Origin: Streptomyces orinoci
GTDB taxonomy: Bacteria; Actinomycetota; Actinomycetes; Streptomycetales; Streptomycetaceae
Length of the DNA: 64,000 nt
Direction of reading: 5' to 3'
NCBI RefSeq assembly: GCF_003121295.1
Contig: NZ_PHNC01000007.1
Location: forward strand, 62,001-126,000
In this document: one piece after another, positions 36,667 through 45,245 of the stretch
How the letters are laid out: every line of letters begins with the position of its first letter
Position numbering within the stretch: position 1 is the stretch's first letter
Notes under the pieces: generated by a model
The model's input: the letters and a program-made list of their open reading frames with translations, nothing else
Told to the model about the DNA's origin: nothing
Database searches by the model: none
Position numbers and translations under genes: made by a program

Positions 36667-37770
36667 TCAGTTCTCCTCGATTGCTTGTGACTTGGGGATG
36701 GCGGTCAGGCGCAGATCAGGGCCGATCCGGGTGACCTCGGTGATGTCCAGGCGCAGCGCCTCGCCGATGCTGCCGATGCCCGCCCCGGCCAGGGCGGCGG
36801 GCCCGGCGCCCAGCAGGGCGGGGGCGAGATAACCGGTCACCCGGTCCACCGCGCCGGCCGCCAGGAAGGCGCCGGCCAGCACCGGCCCGCCCTCCAGCAG
36901 CACCGAGCGCACCCCGCGCTCATACAGCGCGGCGAGCAGCTCCGGGATGCCGACGCGGCCGTCACGGGTGGGCAGCCGCAGCACCTCCGTCCCGGGCAGG
37001 TGCCGGGTGTCGGCGTCCGGGCCGGTGACCACCAGGGTGGGCGCGGCATCGTCCAGGACGCGGGCGTCCGGCCGGATGGTGGCCCGGGTGTCCAGCACCA
37101 CGCGCAGCGGCTGGACGGCGCCCTCGATGCCGCGTACGGCCAGCTGGGGATCGTCGGCATGCAGCGTGCCGGAGCCCACCACCACCGCGTCCGCCTCGGC
37201 GCGCAGCCGGTGGACATCCGCGCGGGAGGCGGCGGAGGTGATCCAGCGGCTGCTGCCGTCGGCGGCAGCGCTGCGGCCGTCCAGGGTGGCGGCGTACTTC
37301 CACCGCACCTGGGGGCGGCCCCGGGTGACCGAGAACAGCCAGGCGGCATTGCCTTCGGCGGCCTCCTCGGCCAGCAGGCCGCCCTCGGTGGCCACTCCGG
37401 CCGCGGCCAGGGTGGCCGCGCCGCCGGTGGCGGTGGGGTCGGGATCGGCCACCGCGTAGACCACCCGGGCGATGCCCGCCTCGATCAGCGCCTGGGCGCA
37501 GGGGCCGGTGCGCCCGGTGTGGTTGCAGGGCTCCAGGGTGACCACGGCGGTGGCGCCGCGTACCGCATGGCCCCGGGCGGCGGCGTCCCGCAGGGCGTTG
37601 ACCTCGGCATGGGCCTGTCCGGCACGCTGGTGGAAGCCCTCGCCCAGCACCCGGCCGGCCGGGTCCAGCAGGACACAGCCGACGACGGGGTTGGGGCTGG
37701 TCGCACCGAGTGCACGGGCGGCGAGCGCGATGGCGCGTCGCATCGCCTCTGCTTCGGTCGCGGTGGCCAC
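36667..37770 (-). CDS. ribD: Bifunctional pyrimidine deaminase/reductase
   Basis: A 367-residue two-domain enzyme. The deaminase domain has HAEVNALRDAA and TLEPCNHTGRTGPCAQ zinc motifs. The reductase domain has RWKYAATLDGRSAAADGSS, VVGSGTLHADDPQL and LLEGGPVLAGAFLAAG. It performs steps two and three of riboflavin synthesis. GTG 37770 has AGGAGG upstream. The frame stays open through the leader and riboswitch (to 38145), which is not translated. It is the first gene of the operon. Confidence 0.96.
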   Translation of the reverse strand: MATATEAEAMRRAIALAARALGATSPNPVVGCVLLDPAGRVLGEGFHQRAGQAHAEVNALRDAAARGHAVRGATAVVTLEPCNHTGRTGPCAQALIEAGIARVVYAVADPDPTATGGAATLAAAGVATEGGLLAEEAAEGNAAWLFSVTRGRPQVRWKYAATLDGRSAAADGSSRWITSAASRADVHRLRAEADAVVVGSGTLHADDPQLAVRGIEGAVQPLRVVLDTRATIRPDARVLDDAAPTLVVTGPDADTRHLPGTEVLRLPTRDGRVGIPELLAALYERGVRSVLLEGGPVLAGAFLAAGAVDRVTGYLAPALLGAGPAALAGAGIGSIGEALRLDITEVTRIGPDLRLTAIPKSQAIEEN

Positions 37771-37929
37771 CGGGTCCTCCTGCCTCTTCGGGCACGGACT
37801 CCGGGGCGTCGTCAGGAACGACGAGAAAGCGGGTGCACAACGCCGGTGGCGGAACCGCCGATACCGAGGGCCGTCCCCGCGACGGGTACGGCCGGACCGG
37901 CGGCGGCGCATAGCCGACGTCTGCCCGCC

Positions 37930-38056
37930 GCGCACTGCCTCCCATCCGGACTTTAACCGTCGGTCCAGGAATTTCACCTGGTCAACCGGCCGCTGGCGGC
38001 GGACGGGTCGCGGACTGTAACCGCCGGTTCGGACTTTCACCGACCCCGGAGTGCGC
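37930..38056 (-). promoter_or_regulatory. FMN riboswitch (RFN element)
   Basis: On the minus strand the conserved RFN blocks appear in order: GGGGTCGGTGAAAGTCCGAA, ACCGGCGGTTACAGTCCGCG, GGTGAAATTCCTGGACCGAC and GGTTAAAGTCCGGATGGGAG. The P1 stem pairs GCGCACT (38056-38050) with AGTGCGC (37936-37930). The aptamer is about 160 bases upstream of ribD. FMN binding should lower expression of the rib operon; in GC-rich actinomycetes control is often by Shine-Dalgarno masking or termination, and the mode here was not resolved. Confidence 0.96.
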
Positions 38057-38213
38057 TGCGTAAGTTGAATTACGGTGTGCGATCCGCGGAAGCTCCACGG
38101 ATCGACGCCCCCCGAGCGTACGACGCCCGGCCGCGCGGTGTCCACGGGGACTTGACAAGGTGGGACAGCTCACGTTGGTTGCCAGGGGCGGCAGGACGGA
38201 AGGGAGACCCGGC

Positions 38214-39410
38214 ATGAACGGTGGCGGCCCCGGACGGTTACACCGGGCGCGGCCGGCCCTGTCCGCGGTCTTCGCCGTGCATGGCGCGGTCACCGGTGAC
38301 TTCGCCACCCGGATCCCCTGGATCCGGGACCATCTGGGCCTGGACAACGGGCAGTTGGGCCTGGCCCTGGCCTTCCCCGCGCTGGGCTCCTTCGCCGCGA
38401 TGCCGCTGGCGGGCCGGATCACCCACCGCCTGGGCTCCCGGACCGCGCTGCGCCTGCTGATCGTCCTGTGGTGCGCCTCGCTGGCGCTGCCCGCCCTGGC
38501 GCCCTCGCTGCCCGCGCTGTGCGGGGCGCTGGCACTGTACGGGGCCGCCTCCGGAATGGCCGATGTGGCGATGAACGCGCTGGGCGTGGAGACCGAGAAC
38601 CTGCTGGGCCGCCCGGTCATGTCCGGCCTGCACGGCATGTGGAGCGCCGGGGCGCTGGCCGGGGCGGCGGTGGGCACCCTGGCCGCGCATACCGGCCTGG
38701 ACGCCCGGCTCCACCTGGCACCGGCGGCCGGGGTGCTCGCCCTGCTGGGCGCGGCCGCCTGCCGCTGGGCGCCGGACCTGCGCCCGCCGCCCGGCGAGCG
38801 CCCGCCGCCGCGCTTCGCGCTGCCGCCGCGGTCCGCCCTGGCCATCGGCGCGGTCGGCTTCTGCGCGGTCTTCGCGGAGGGCGCCGGACTGGACTGGTCG
38901 GCCGTCTATCTGCGCGATGTCATGGGGTCCGGCGCCGGCCCGGCGGCCGCCTGCACCACGGCCTTCTCCTGCACCATGGCGGCCGCCCGGTTCGCCGGTG
39001 ACGCCGCGGTGCGCCGCTTCGGGCCGGTACGTACGGTACGCGCGAGCGGCGCCCTGGCCACCGCAGGCGGGCTGCTGGTGGTCGCCGCCCCCGGCCCGGC
39101 ACCGGCGATGGCCGGTTTCGCGCTGCTGGGCCTGGGCGTCGCGGTGGTGGTCCCGCTGGCCTTCGCCTCGGCGGCGCGCAGCGGCCCGGCCCCCAGCCAG
39201 GCCATCGCCGGGGTGGCCACCATCACCTACAGCTCCAGCCTGGTGGCCCCCTCGGTCATCGGCCGGCTCTCCGACGCCACCTCACTGACCGCCTCTTTCG
39301 GCCTGGTGACGGCGCTGACCGTGGGTCTGACCGCGGCCGCGGGGGTACTGCGGGTGCCCGCCGGACGGCCGGCCGGGCGGCCGGGGGCCCTGGCCGCCCC
39401 AGAGGACTGA
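38214..39410 (+). CDS. MFS transporter with an early TTA codon
   Basis: A 398-residue protein with about 12 membrane helices. VHGAVTGDFATRIPWIRDHL and GLHGMWSAGALAGAAVGTLA resemble the YbjJ-like sugar/drug branch of the major facilitator superfamily. Substrate unknown. ATG 38214 has GAAGGGAGA upstream. Codon 9 (38238-38240) is TTA, so translation should depend on the bldA tRNA. It is divergent from the rib operon, with the riboswitch leader between; a TTGACA at 38152-38157 may be its -35 box. Confidence 0.88.
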   Translation: MNGGGPGRLHRARPALSAVFAVHGAVTGDFATRIPWIRDHLGLDNGQLGLALAFPALGSFAAMPLAGRITHRLGSRTALRLLIVLWCASLALPALAPSLPALCGALALYGAASGMADVAMNALGVETENLLGRPVMSGLHGMWSAGALAGAAVGTLAAHTGLDARLHLAPAAGVLALLGAAACRWAPDLRPPPGERPPPRFALPPRSALAIGAVGFCAVFAEGAGLDWSAVYLRDVMGSGAGPAAACTTAFSCTMAAARFAGDAAVRRFGPVRTVRASGALATAGGLLVVAAPGPAPAMAGFALLGLGVAVVVPLAFASAARSGPAPSQAIAGVATITYSSSLVAPSVIGRLSDATSLTASFGLVTALTVGLTAAAGVLRVPAGRPAGRPGALAAPED

Positions 39411-39425
39411 GCCGCGCACACATCA

Positions 39426-39470
39426 CCGCGGGCCGCGTGCCGGGCGAGTGCCCGGGTACGCGGCCCGCGG
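39426..39470. terminator. Bidirectional terminator
   Basis: Perfect 13-bp stem CCGCGGGCCGCGT (39426-39438) / ACGCGGCCCGCGG (39458-39470), with a smaller inner CCGGG/CCCGG hairpin, midway between the convergent MFS and secreted-protein genes. Confidence 0.85.
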
Positions 39471-39511
39471 TCGAAGGGGCTGTTCAGACGTTGACCGGCT
39501 GAGCCTCCGGC

Positions 39512-40231
39512 CTAGTCGAAGATGCCGAACAGGTTGACGTTGCTGACGTGCTCGAAGTGACGGCTGCTGTGGTGGTGACCGTGCTCGCAGTCCTCACCGC
39601 GCCCACGGTCCCAGCCGCCGTGCCCACGGTCGCAGTCCTCGCCACGCCCGCGGCCCCAGCCGCCGTGCCCACGGTCGCAGTCCTCACCGCGCCCACGGCC
39701 CCAGCCGCCGTGCTCCCAGCCGCCCCGCTCCCAGCCGCCTCGGTCACAGTCACCGTGACGGCCACCGCGGCCCCAGTCACCCCAGTTGCCGCCACCCCAG
39801 TTGCCCCAGTTGCCGCCACCCCAGTTACCCCACAGGCCGCCGCCTTCGTGGCAGCCGCCGCCCCAGCGGTTGTGGCGACCGGAGTGAACGATCCCGAAGA
39901 CGTTCCAGTTGTTCCAGTCTCTGGTCCAGTGGTCCTCGCTCCAGCCGCCCCAGCGGCCGCCATGGTCGCAGTCGTGGTCCCGGCCGTGGTCCCGGCCGCG
40001 GTCGCAGTCGCGGCCACGGTCGCGGTCGCGGTCGCGGTCGCGGCCCCGGTCGCGGCCACGGTCACGGTCCCGGTCACGGCCACCGTCGCGGCCGTGGTCG
40101 TCGTCCCAGCTCACCGTCTGACCGACGGACGGGGACTGCGGCGCGGCGTGAGCCACCCCGGCGGCCGCCGGCACGATGACGCCAGTAGCAAGGATCGCAG
40201 CAGCCGCAGTGCGGCCGACGAGCTTACGCAT
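39512..40231 (-). CDS. Secreted low-complexity RD/GW-rich protein
   Basis: A 239-residue protein. Residues 1-31 are a signal peptide (ending GVAHAAP). A basic/acidic RD-repeat (GRDRDRDRGRDRG...) follows. WSEDHWTRDWNNWNVFGIVH comes next, then GNWGGGNWGNW repeats, then three copies of GGWGRGRGEDCDRGH (45-bp repeat). The end is SNVNLFGIFD. Two short NVFGI/NLFGI motifs flank the repeats. CAGGAGA precedes the ATG. No known family; the Cys in each 15-residue unit could bind metal or form disulphides. The Val/Ala/Pro-rich frame on the opposite strand is a shadow. Confidence 0.78.
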   Translation of the reverse strand: MRKLVGRTAAAAILATGVIVPAAAGVAHAAPQSPSVGQTVSWDDDHGRDGGRDRDRDRGRDRGRDRDRDRDRGRDCDRGRDHGRDHDCDHGGRWGGWSEDHWTRDWNNWNVFGIVHSGRHNRWGGGCHEGGGLWGNWGGGNWGNWGGGNWGDWGRGGRHGDCDRGGWERGGWEHGGWGRGRGEDCDRGHGGWGRGRGEDCDRGHGGWDRGRGEDCEHGHHHSSRHFEHVSNVNLFGIFD

Positions 40232-40458
40232 GTATGTCTCCTGGTTTGCAGGAAATCGGACAACCAACCCATACCGCGCAGTGCGGGGTGCTCAGCCGAG
40301 GGTCACGGCCGTACAGCCTTACGGGGCGGGAATTGGTCCGATCGCAGCAGCGCCCGCCGGGGCCACGGCCCGGCCGCCGGAACGACGGCGCCCTGCTCAG
40401 GCGCCCTTAACATGGTCCGGATCATCACATCGGGACATCGAGCACCTCAGGAGCGGTC

Positions 40459-41862
40459 ATGGGCCTTGGCGTCCGCTGGACCCTGCACGGCGACGGACGC
40501 ACCCCGGCCCCGGGAGCGGTGGTACGCCCCGACGAGCGGCTGTCCTGGCCGCGCACCGTGGGGCTGGGCGCCCAGCATGTGGTCGCGATGTTCGGCGCGT
40601 CTTTTGTGGCTCCGGTGCTCATGGGTCTGGATCCCAATCTGGCCATCATGATGTCCGGGGTCGCCACCATCCTGTTTCTGCTGGCCACCCGGGGCCGGAT
40701 CCCCAGCTATCTGGGATGCAGCCTCTCCTTCGTCGGTGTGGCGGCCATCATCCGGGCCCAGGGCGGCGGCAGCGCGGCGGTCACCGGGGCCATCTTCGTG
40801 GTCGGCGGGGTGCTGCTGCTCAGCGGCCTGGCGGTGCGCCGGTTCGGCGCCCGGGTGATCCATGCGGCGATGCCGCCGGTGGTGACCGGTGCGGTGGTGA
40901 TGCTGATCGGCTTCAACCTGGCGCCGGTCACGGCCACCGTCTACTGGCCGCAGGACCAGTGGACGGCGCTGCTCACCATGCTCTTCACCGGGCTGGCGGT
41001 GGTCTGTCTGCGCGGTTTCTGGTCCCGGGTGGCCATCTTCCTGGGACTGGTCTTCGGTTACGCCCTGTCCTGGATCCTGGACCGGCTCTTCGGCAAGATC
41101 CACTCGGTGCATGGGGGGACTCAGGCGGTGGACCACTGGCGGCTGGACCTCTCCGGGGTGTCCAAGGCCGACTGGATCGGACTGCCCTCGCTGCACACCC
41201 CGTCCTTCGGCTGGTCGGCCACTCTGGTGGCGCTGCCGGTGGTGATCGCCCTGATCGCCGAGAACGCCGGCCATGTCAAGGCGGTCGGCGAGATGACCGG
41301 GGATCCGCTGGACGACCAGCTGGGCACCGCCATCTCCGCCGATGGCGCGGCGACCATGCTCTCCACGGCGGTGGGCGGCCCCGCCAACACCACCTACTCC
41401 GAGAACATCGGGGTGATGGCGGCCACCCGGGTTTACTCCACCGCGGCCTACTGGGCGGCGGCCGGCTTCGCCCTTCTGTTCGGTGTATGCCCCAAGTTCG
41501 GCGCGGTGGTGGCGGCCGTTCCGGGCGGGGTGCTGGGCGGGATCACGGTGATCCTCTACGGCATGATCGGCCTGCTGGGCGCCCAGATCTGGGTGCACAA
41601 CAAGGTGGACCTGCGCAATCCGCTCAACCTGGTACCGGTCGCGGCGGGCATCATCATCGGCATCGGCGGGGTGAGCCTGAAGTTCGGCAAGAACTTCGAG
41701 CTCAGCGGGATCGCCCTGGGCACCCTGGTGGTGCTCACCGGCTATCACGCCCTGCGCGCCCTGGCCCCGGCCCACCTCAAGCGGCAGGAACCCCTGCTGG
41801 ACGAGGGGACCAGCGGCTATGACAGCGTGGTGGAGGACGATTCCAAGTCAACGCATTCGTAA
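40459..41862 (+). CDS. NCS2-family uracil/xanthine permease
   Basis: A 467-residue transporter with 14 predicted segments. LGAQHVVAMFGASFVAPVLM (about 36-55), the substrate-site helix VVIALIAENAGHVKAVGEM and the GGPANTTYSENIGVMAATRV segment match UraA/RutG-type nucleobase:H+ symporters. Uracil is the most likely substrate. It is divergent from the secreted RD-rich gene; the 227-base gap holds both promoters. The C-terminal tail (DSVVEDDSKSTHS) is cytoplasmic and polar. Confidence 0.9.
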   Translation: MGLGVRWTLHGDGRTPAPGAVVRPDERLSWPRTVGLGAQHVVAMFGASFVAPVLMGLDPNLAIMMSGVATILFLLATRGRIPSYLGCSLSFVGVAAIIRAQGGGSAAVTGAIFVVGGVLLLSGLAVRRFGARVIHAAMPPVVTGAVVMLIGFNLAPVTATVYWPQDQWTALLTMLFTGLAVVCLRGFWSRVAIFLGLVFGYALSWILDRLFGKIHSVHGGTQAVDHWRLDLSGVSKADWIGLPSLHTPSFGWSATLVALPVVIALIAENAGHVKAVGEMTGDPLDDQLGTAISADGAATMLSTAVGGPANTTYSENIGVMAATRVYSTAAYWAAAGFALLFGVCPKFGAVVAAVPGGVLGGITVILYGMIGLLGAQIWVHNKVDLRNPLNLVPVAAGIIIGIGGVSLKFGKNFELSGIALGTLVVLTGYHALRALAPAHLKRQEPLLDEGTSGYDSVVEDDSKSTHS

Positions 41863-41946
41863 GCCCGTTGCACCCCGGCTCACTCTTTCCGGTGGACCGG
41901 ATCCCAGAACTCTCCACTCTCCGTGTTCGCATGTCACTCTCTGTAT

Positions 41947-42678
41947 ATGACGACGAGGGGGATGACGGGGATGACGGACACCACGGGGACGGCACGGATG
42001 GCGGGGGCTGCCGCACCCGCCGGAATCGACTGGGTACTCGCCCGGATGCACGGGCTGGAGAGGGCGCTCCCCCCGCGGGACGGGGTGGCGGTCTTCAACC
42101 GGGTGTATCTGTCGGTCACCGAGGAGGTCGGCCGACGGGTCACCGCCGGCCGGTTCCAGGACCGGCTGGCCACCACGGAGTTGGATGTGCTCTTCGCCGA
42201 GCGCTATCTCACCGCGGTGGACCGCGCCGCCGCGGGACGGCCGGCACCGGCCTGCTGGCGGCCGCTGTTCCAGCTGCGCGGCCACCCGGCGGTGCGGCCC
42301 GTCCAGTTCGCCCTGGCCGGGATCAACGCCCATATCGGCCATGATCTGCCGCTGGCGCTCACCGACACCTGCCGGGCCCTGGGGGCCGAACCCGCCGAGC
42401 TGGAAAAGGACTTCAACCGCGTCGGCGAGCTGCTGGTCTCCATGGAGGAGCGGATCCGGGAGGAGCTGATACCGGGCCATGAGCCGCTGGATGTGGCCGA
42501 TCCGCTGACCCACCTGCTGGGCTCCTGGACCCTGGAGGCCGCGCGGGGTGCGGCCTGGGCCGCCTTCCGGACGCTCTGGGCCATACGCCATCTGCCCGAG
42601 CTGGCCCGGGAGTTCGCGGACCGGATCGACGCCGGAGTCGGCCTGGTCGGCCGCTGCCTGCTCACCCCGCTGTGCTGA
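41947..42678 (+). CDS. DUF5995 family protein
   Basis: A 243-residue soluble, helix-rich protein. Pieces typical of the family are WVLARMHGLERALPPRDGVA, FNRVYLSVTEEV and the His-containing FALAGINAHIGHDLPLAL. Function unknown. The start is uncertain: ATG at 41947, 41962 (best Shine-Dalgarno, GAGGGGG) or 41971. It converges on the monooxygenase gene with 7 bases between. Confidence 0.72.
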   Translation: MTTRGMTGMTDTTGTARMAGAAAPAGIDWVLARMHGLERALPPRDGVAVFNRVYLSVTEEVGRRVTAGRFQDRLATTELDVLFAERYLTAVDRAAAGRPAPACWRPLFQLRGHPAVRPVQFALAGINAHIGHDLPLALTDTCRALGAEPAELEKDFNRVGELLVSMEERIREELIPGHEPLDVADPLTHLLGSWTLEAARGAAWAAFRTLWAIRHLPELAREFADRIDAGVGLVGRCLLTPLC

Positions 42679-42685
42679 AGGGCCC

Positions 42686-44383
42686 TCAGTCCTCCGGGAG
42701 TTCCACCGGGGCGATCTCGTCGAAGACATCGCCGGGGCCCGGGTTGGTGGGGTCGGTGGCACCACCGAAGTGGTGCATCACTCCCCATACGGCGTTGAGC
42801 GCGGTCTGCACGGCACCCTCGGCCCAGCCGGCGGTCCAGGAGATGTCGTCACCGGCCAGGAAGAGGCCGCGCTTGTTCTCGGGGAGGCGGTCCTGCATGA
42901 AGTGGGTGTACAGCCGGCGCTGATAGCGGTAGTGGCCGGGCAGGTTGGCCTTGAACGCGCCCATGAAATAGGGCTCGTTCTCCCAGGAGATGGTGACCGG
43001 GTTGCCGATGATGTGCTTGCGGATGTCCACCTTGGGATAGATCTCGCCCAGCGACTTCAGCATCACCTCCAGGCGCTCCCCGGCCGACAACGGCAGCCAC
43101 TTCAGGCTGTCATCGCACCAGGTGTAGGAGAGGCAGATCACCGCGGGCTTGTCCGGCCCGTTGTCCAGCAGATAGGTGCCACGGGTCATCCGGTCGGTGA
43201 GCGTCATGCTCATCACGTCCCGGCCGGTCTCCTCGTCCTTGTCCAGCCAGAAGGGCCGGTCCACCGGAATGAACAGCTTGGAGGACTCCATGTAGTGGGT
43301 ACGCTCGACCGCCGTCCAGTGGTCGATGGGCAGCAGCTCGTCATCGCACTGGATCTTCGACAGCAGCATCCAGGACTGGGCGGTGAAGACCGCCGCCCGG
43401 TAGGTGCGGATGTCCCCGGCGGCGTCGGTGACCGTGATGTGGTTGCCCGCGGTGCGGTGCAGCCGGGTGACGGCCGGCCGCGGCTCGCCGCCGTGCAGCG
43501 AGGCCAGTGAGGTGCCCTGGGGCCAGTGCACCATCTTTCGCGGCTCGCGCTCCCAGAGCCGCAGGGGCAGCTGCTGGCTGCCGCCGACGATGCCGCGGTG
43601 GTGGTCGTCCGCCTCGGTGTAGACGACGCGCAGGATCTCCAGGATGGAGTTGGGGAAGTCGGTGTCCCAGCCGCCGGTGCCGAAGCCGACCTGACCGAAG
43701 ATCTCGCGATGCCGGAAGGAGGCGAAGGCCGCGGAGTCACAGAGGAAGCCATAGAAGGTCTGGTTGTCGAGCTTCTCGACCAGCCTGGCCCAGATTTCAC
43801 GGATGCGGGGCACATCGCGCTCGCGCATGGCCCGGTTCATGGCGGAGAAGTCGGCGCCCTCCTCCAGGCAGGCGTTCCAGGCGGCGGCGACATCGCGGTA
43901 GACCTGGGGCAGGTCGTCGATGGTCCGCGCATAGTGGGACTCGCCCTTGAGGTCCACCACGGTGGAGGGGGTGCACGGCGCCAGCGGGTTGGGGAAGGGC
44001 TTGGTCTCCAGGCCCACCAGGTCGATGTAGTGCTGGAAGGCGGTGGAGGAGGGCGGGAAGCGCATGGCGCCCATTTCGGCGGTCAGTTCACCGTCACAGC
44101 CTTCGAAGCCCACGGTGCGCAGCCGGCCGCCGATCTGGTCGGCCTCGTAGACGACCGGCTTGAGCCCCATCTTCATCAGCTCATAGGCGGTGATGATGCC
44201 GGACAGTCCGCCGCCGATCACGGCGACCTCGGTGCCGTGCTCGGTGGCCGGTATCTGGCCCAGGCCGGCCGGGTGGGCCAGGAAGTCGTCATAGGCGAAG
44301 GGGAAGTCCGGTCCGAACATGGTGATGGGCGGCTCGGCCGGGAGCTGCTCGTCATGGACGGCGGTGGGCACCGTGGACGTCAT
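42686..44383 (-). CDS. Flavin amino-acid 2-monooxygenase (DavB/IaaM-like)
   Basis: A 565-residue FAD enzyme. ITMFGPDFPFAYDDFLAHPA near the start and the FAD dinucleotide fold VAVIGGGLSGIITAYELMKM (about 53-72) are visible, as are GRLRTVGFEG, QVGFGTGGWDTDFPNSILEI and the end GDDISWTAGWAEGAVQTALN with NPGPGDVFDEI. From memory it matches Pseudomonas lysine 2-monooxygenase (DavB) along its length, and more distantly Trp 2-monooxygenase (IaaM). Both turn an amino acid into the one-carbon-shorter amide. The amidase gene 58 bases upstream completes the route. Substrate (Lys, Trp, Phe or other) is unresolved. Confidence 0.88.
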   Translation of the reverse strand: MTSTVPTAVHDEQLPAEPPITMFGPDFPFAYDDFLAHPAGLGQIPATEHGTEVAVIGGGLSGIITAYELMKMGLKPVVYEADQIGGRLRTVGFEGCDGELTAEMGAMRFPPSSTAFQHYIDLVGLETKPFPNPLAPCTPSTVVDLKGESHYARTIDDLPQVYRDVAAAWNACLEEGADFSAMNRAMRERDVPRIREIWARLVEKLDNQTFYGFLCDSAAFASFRHREIFGQVGFGTGGWDTDFPNSILEILRVVYTEADDHHRGIVGGSQQLPLRLWEREPRKMVHWPQGTSLASLHGGEPRPAVTRLHRTAGNHITVTDAAGDIRTYRAAVFTAQSWMLLSKIQCDDELLPIDHWTAVERTHYMESSKLFIPVDRPFWLDKDEETGRDVMSMTLTDRMTRGTYLLDNGPDKPAVICLSYTWCDDSLKWLPLSAGERLEVMLKSLGEIYPKVDIRKHIIGNPVTISWENEPYFMGAFKANLPGHYRYQRRLYTHFMQDRLPENKRGLFLAGDDISWTAGWAEGAVQTALNAVWGVMHHFGGATDPTNPGPGDVFDEIAPVELPED

Positions 44384-44441
44384 CGGCTGGACTCTCCTAC
44401 TGAAAGGCGGTGTTGGGGCGGGAGCTGTGGGCGGGGGGTGC

Positions 44442-45245
44442 TCAGAGGAGCGAGGTGTACAGCTCGGGGCGGCGGTCGGTGAGGTAGGTGTTCTCGGCGC
44501 GGGAGGCCCTGAGAAGCTGGGGGTCGATGTCGCCGAGGATCAGGTCACTGCGGTCGGCGGAGGCCCGGGCGCGGACGGTGCCGTCGGGCGCGGCCAGACA
44601 GGACAGTCCGGCGAAGGTGAAGTCGCCTTCCGGACCGCACCGGTTGGCATAGGCGATATAGAGCTGGCTCTCCCAGGCGCGGGCCGGGACGATGGTGTGC
44701 GGCACGATCTCATAGGGCCGCATCAGCGCGGTGGGCACCAGCAGGACCTCGGTACCGGCCAGGGCGTGCGCCCGCACCGGTTCCGGGAACTCCACGTCGT
44801 AGCAGGTCAGCAGGCCCAGCCGGAGGCCGTCCAACTCGGCCTGGACCACGGCGGCTTCGCCGGGGGTGAAATGGGCGGTCTCATAGGCGCCGAAGAGATG
44901 GGTCTTGCGGTAGCACGCCAGCGGTTCACCGGACGGGCCTATCAGGGCGCTGGAGTTGAACAGCCGCTCGCCCGCGCGCTCGGGGTAGCCGTAACAGATG
45001 GCCAGGCCGTGCTCGGCGGCGATGCGGGCCACCGCGCGGGCGGAGGGGCCGTCGGCGGCTTCGGCGCGGTCGCGGACCTCCTCACCCAGGGCGTAGCCGG
45101 TGAGGTACAGCTCATTGGTCAGCAGCAGCCGGGCCCCGCCGGCGGCGGCGCGGCGGGCGGCGGTCTCCAGGGCGGAGAGCGTCTCGTCGGTCGAGGCGGG
45201 AACGCCGCTGGGTCCCTGGAACAGTGCAATGCGCAGCGACGTCAT
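44442..45245 (-). CDS. Nitrilase-superfamily amidase (DavA-like)
   Basis: A 267-residue carbon-nitrogen hydrolase. The catalytic triad is visible: Glu in LLLTNELYLTGY, Lys in CYRKTHLFGAYE and Cys in LGLLTCYDVEFPEPVRA. It resembles 5-aminovaleramidase (DavA) and would hydrolyse the amide produced by the downstream monooxygenase to a carboxylate plus ammonia. The ATG is at 45245. The two-gene operon therefore predicts a lysine-to-5-aminovalerate or Trp-to-indole-acetate type pathway. Confidence 0.88.
   Translation of the reverse strand: MTSLRIALFQGPSGVPASTDETLSALETAARRAAAGGARLLLTNELYLTGYALGEEVRDRAEAADGPSARAVARIAAEHGLAICYGYPERAGERLFNSSALIGPSGEPLACYRKTHLFGAYETAHFTPGEAAVVQAELDGLRLGLLTCYDVEFPEPVRAHALAGTEVLLVPTALMRPYEIVPHTIVPARAWESQLYIAYANRCGPEGDFTFAGLSCLAAPDGTVRARASADRSDLILGDIDPQLLRASRAENTYLTDRRPELYTSLL

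Noticed and set aside
37771..38145. Upstream extension of ribD through the riboswitch
   Set aside because: The open frame crosses the FMN aptamer; the GTG at 37770 with AGGAGG is the proper start.
39548..40651. Long Val/Ala/Pro-rich plus-strand reading frame (367 codons)
   Set aside because: It is the shadow of the GC-rich repeats in the secreted protein on the opposite strand; the opposite strand has signal peptide, Shine-Dalgarno and terminator.
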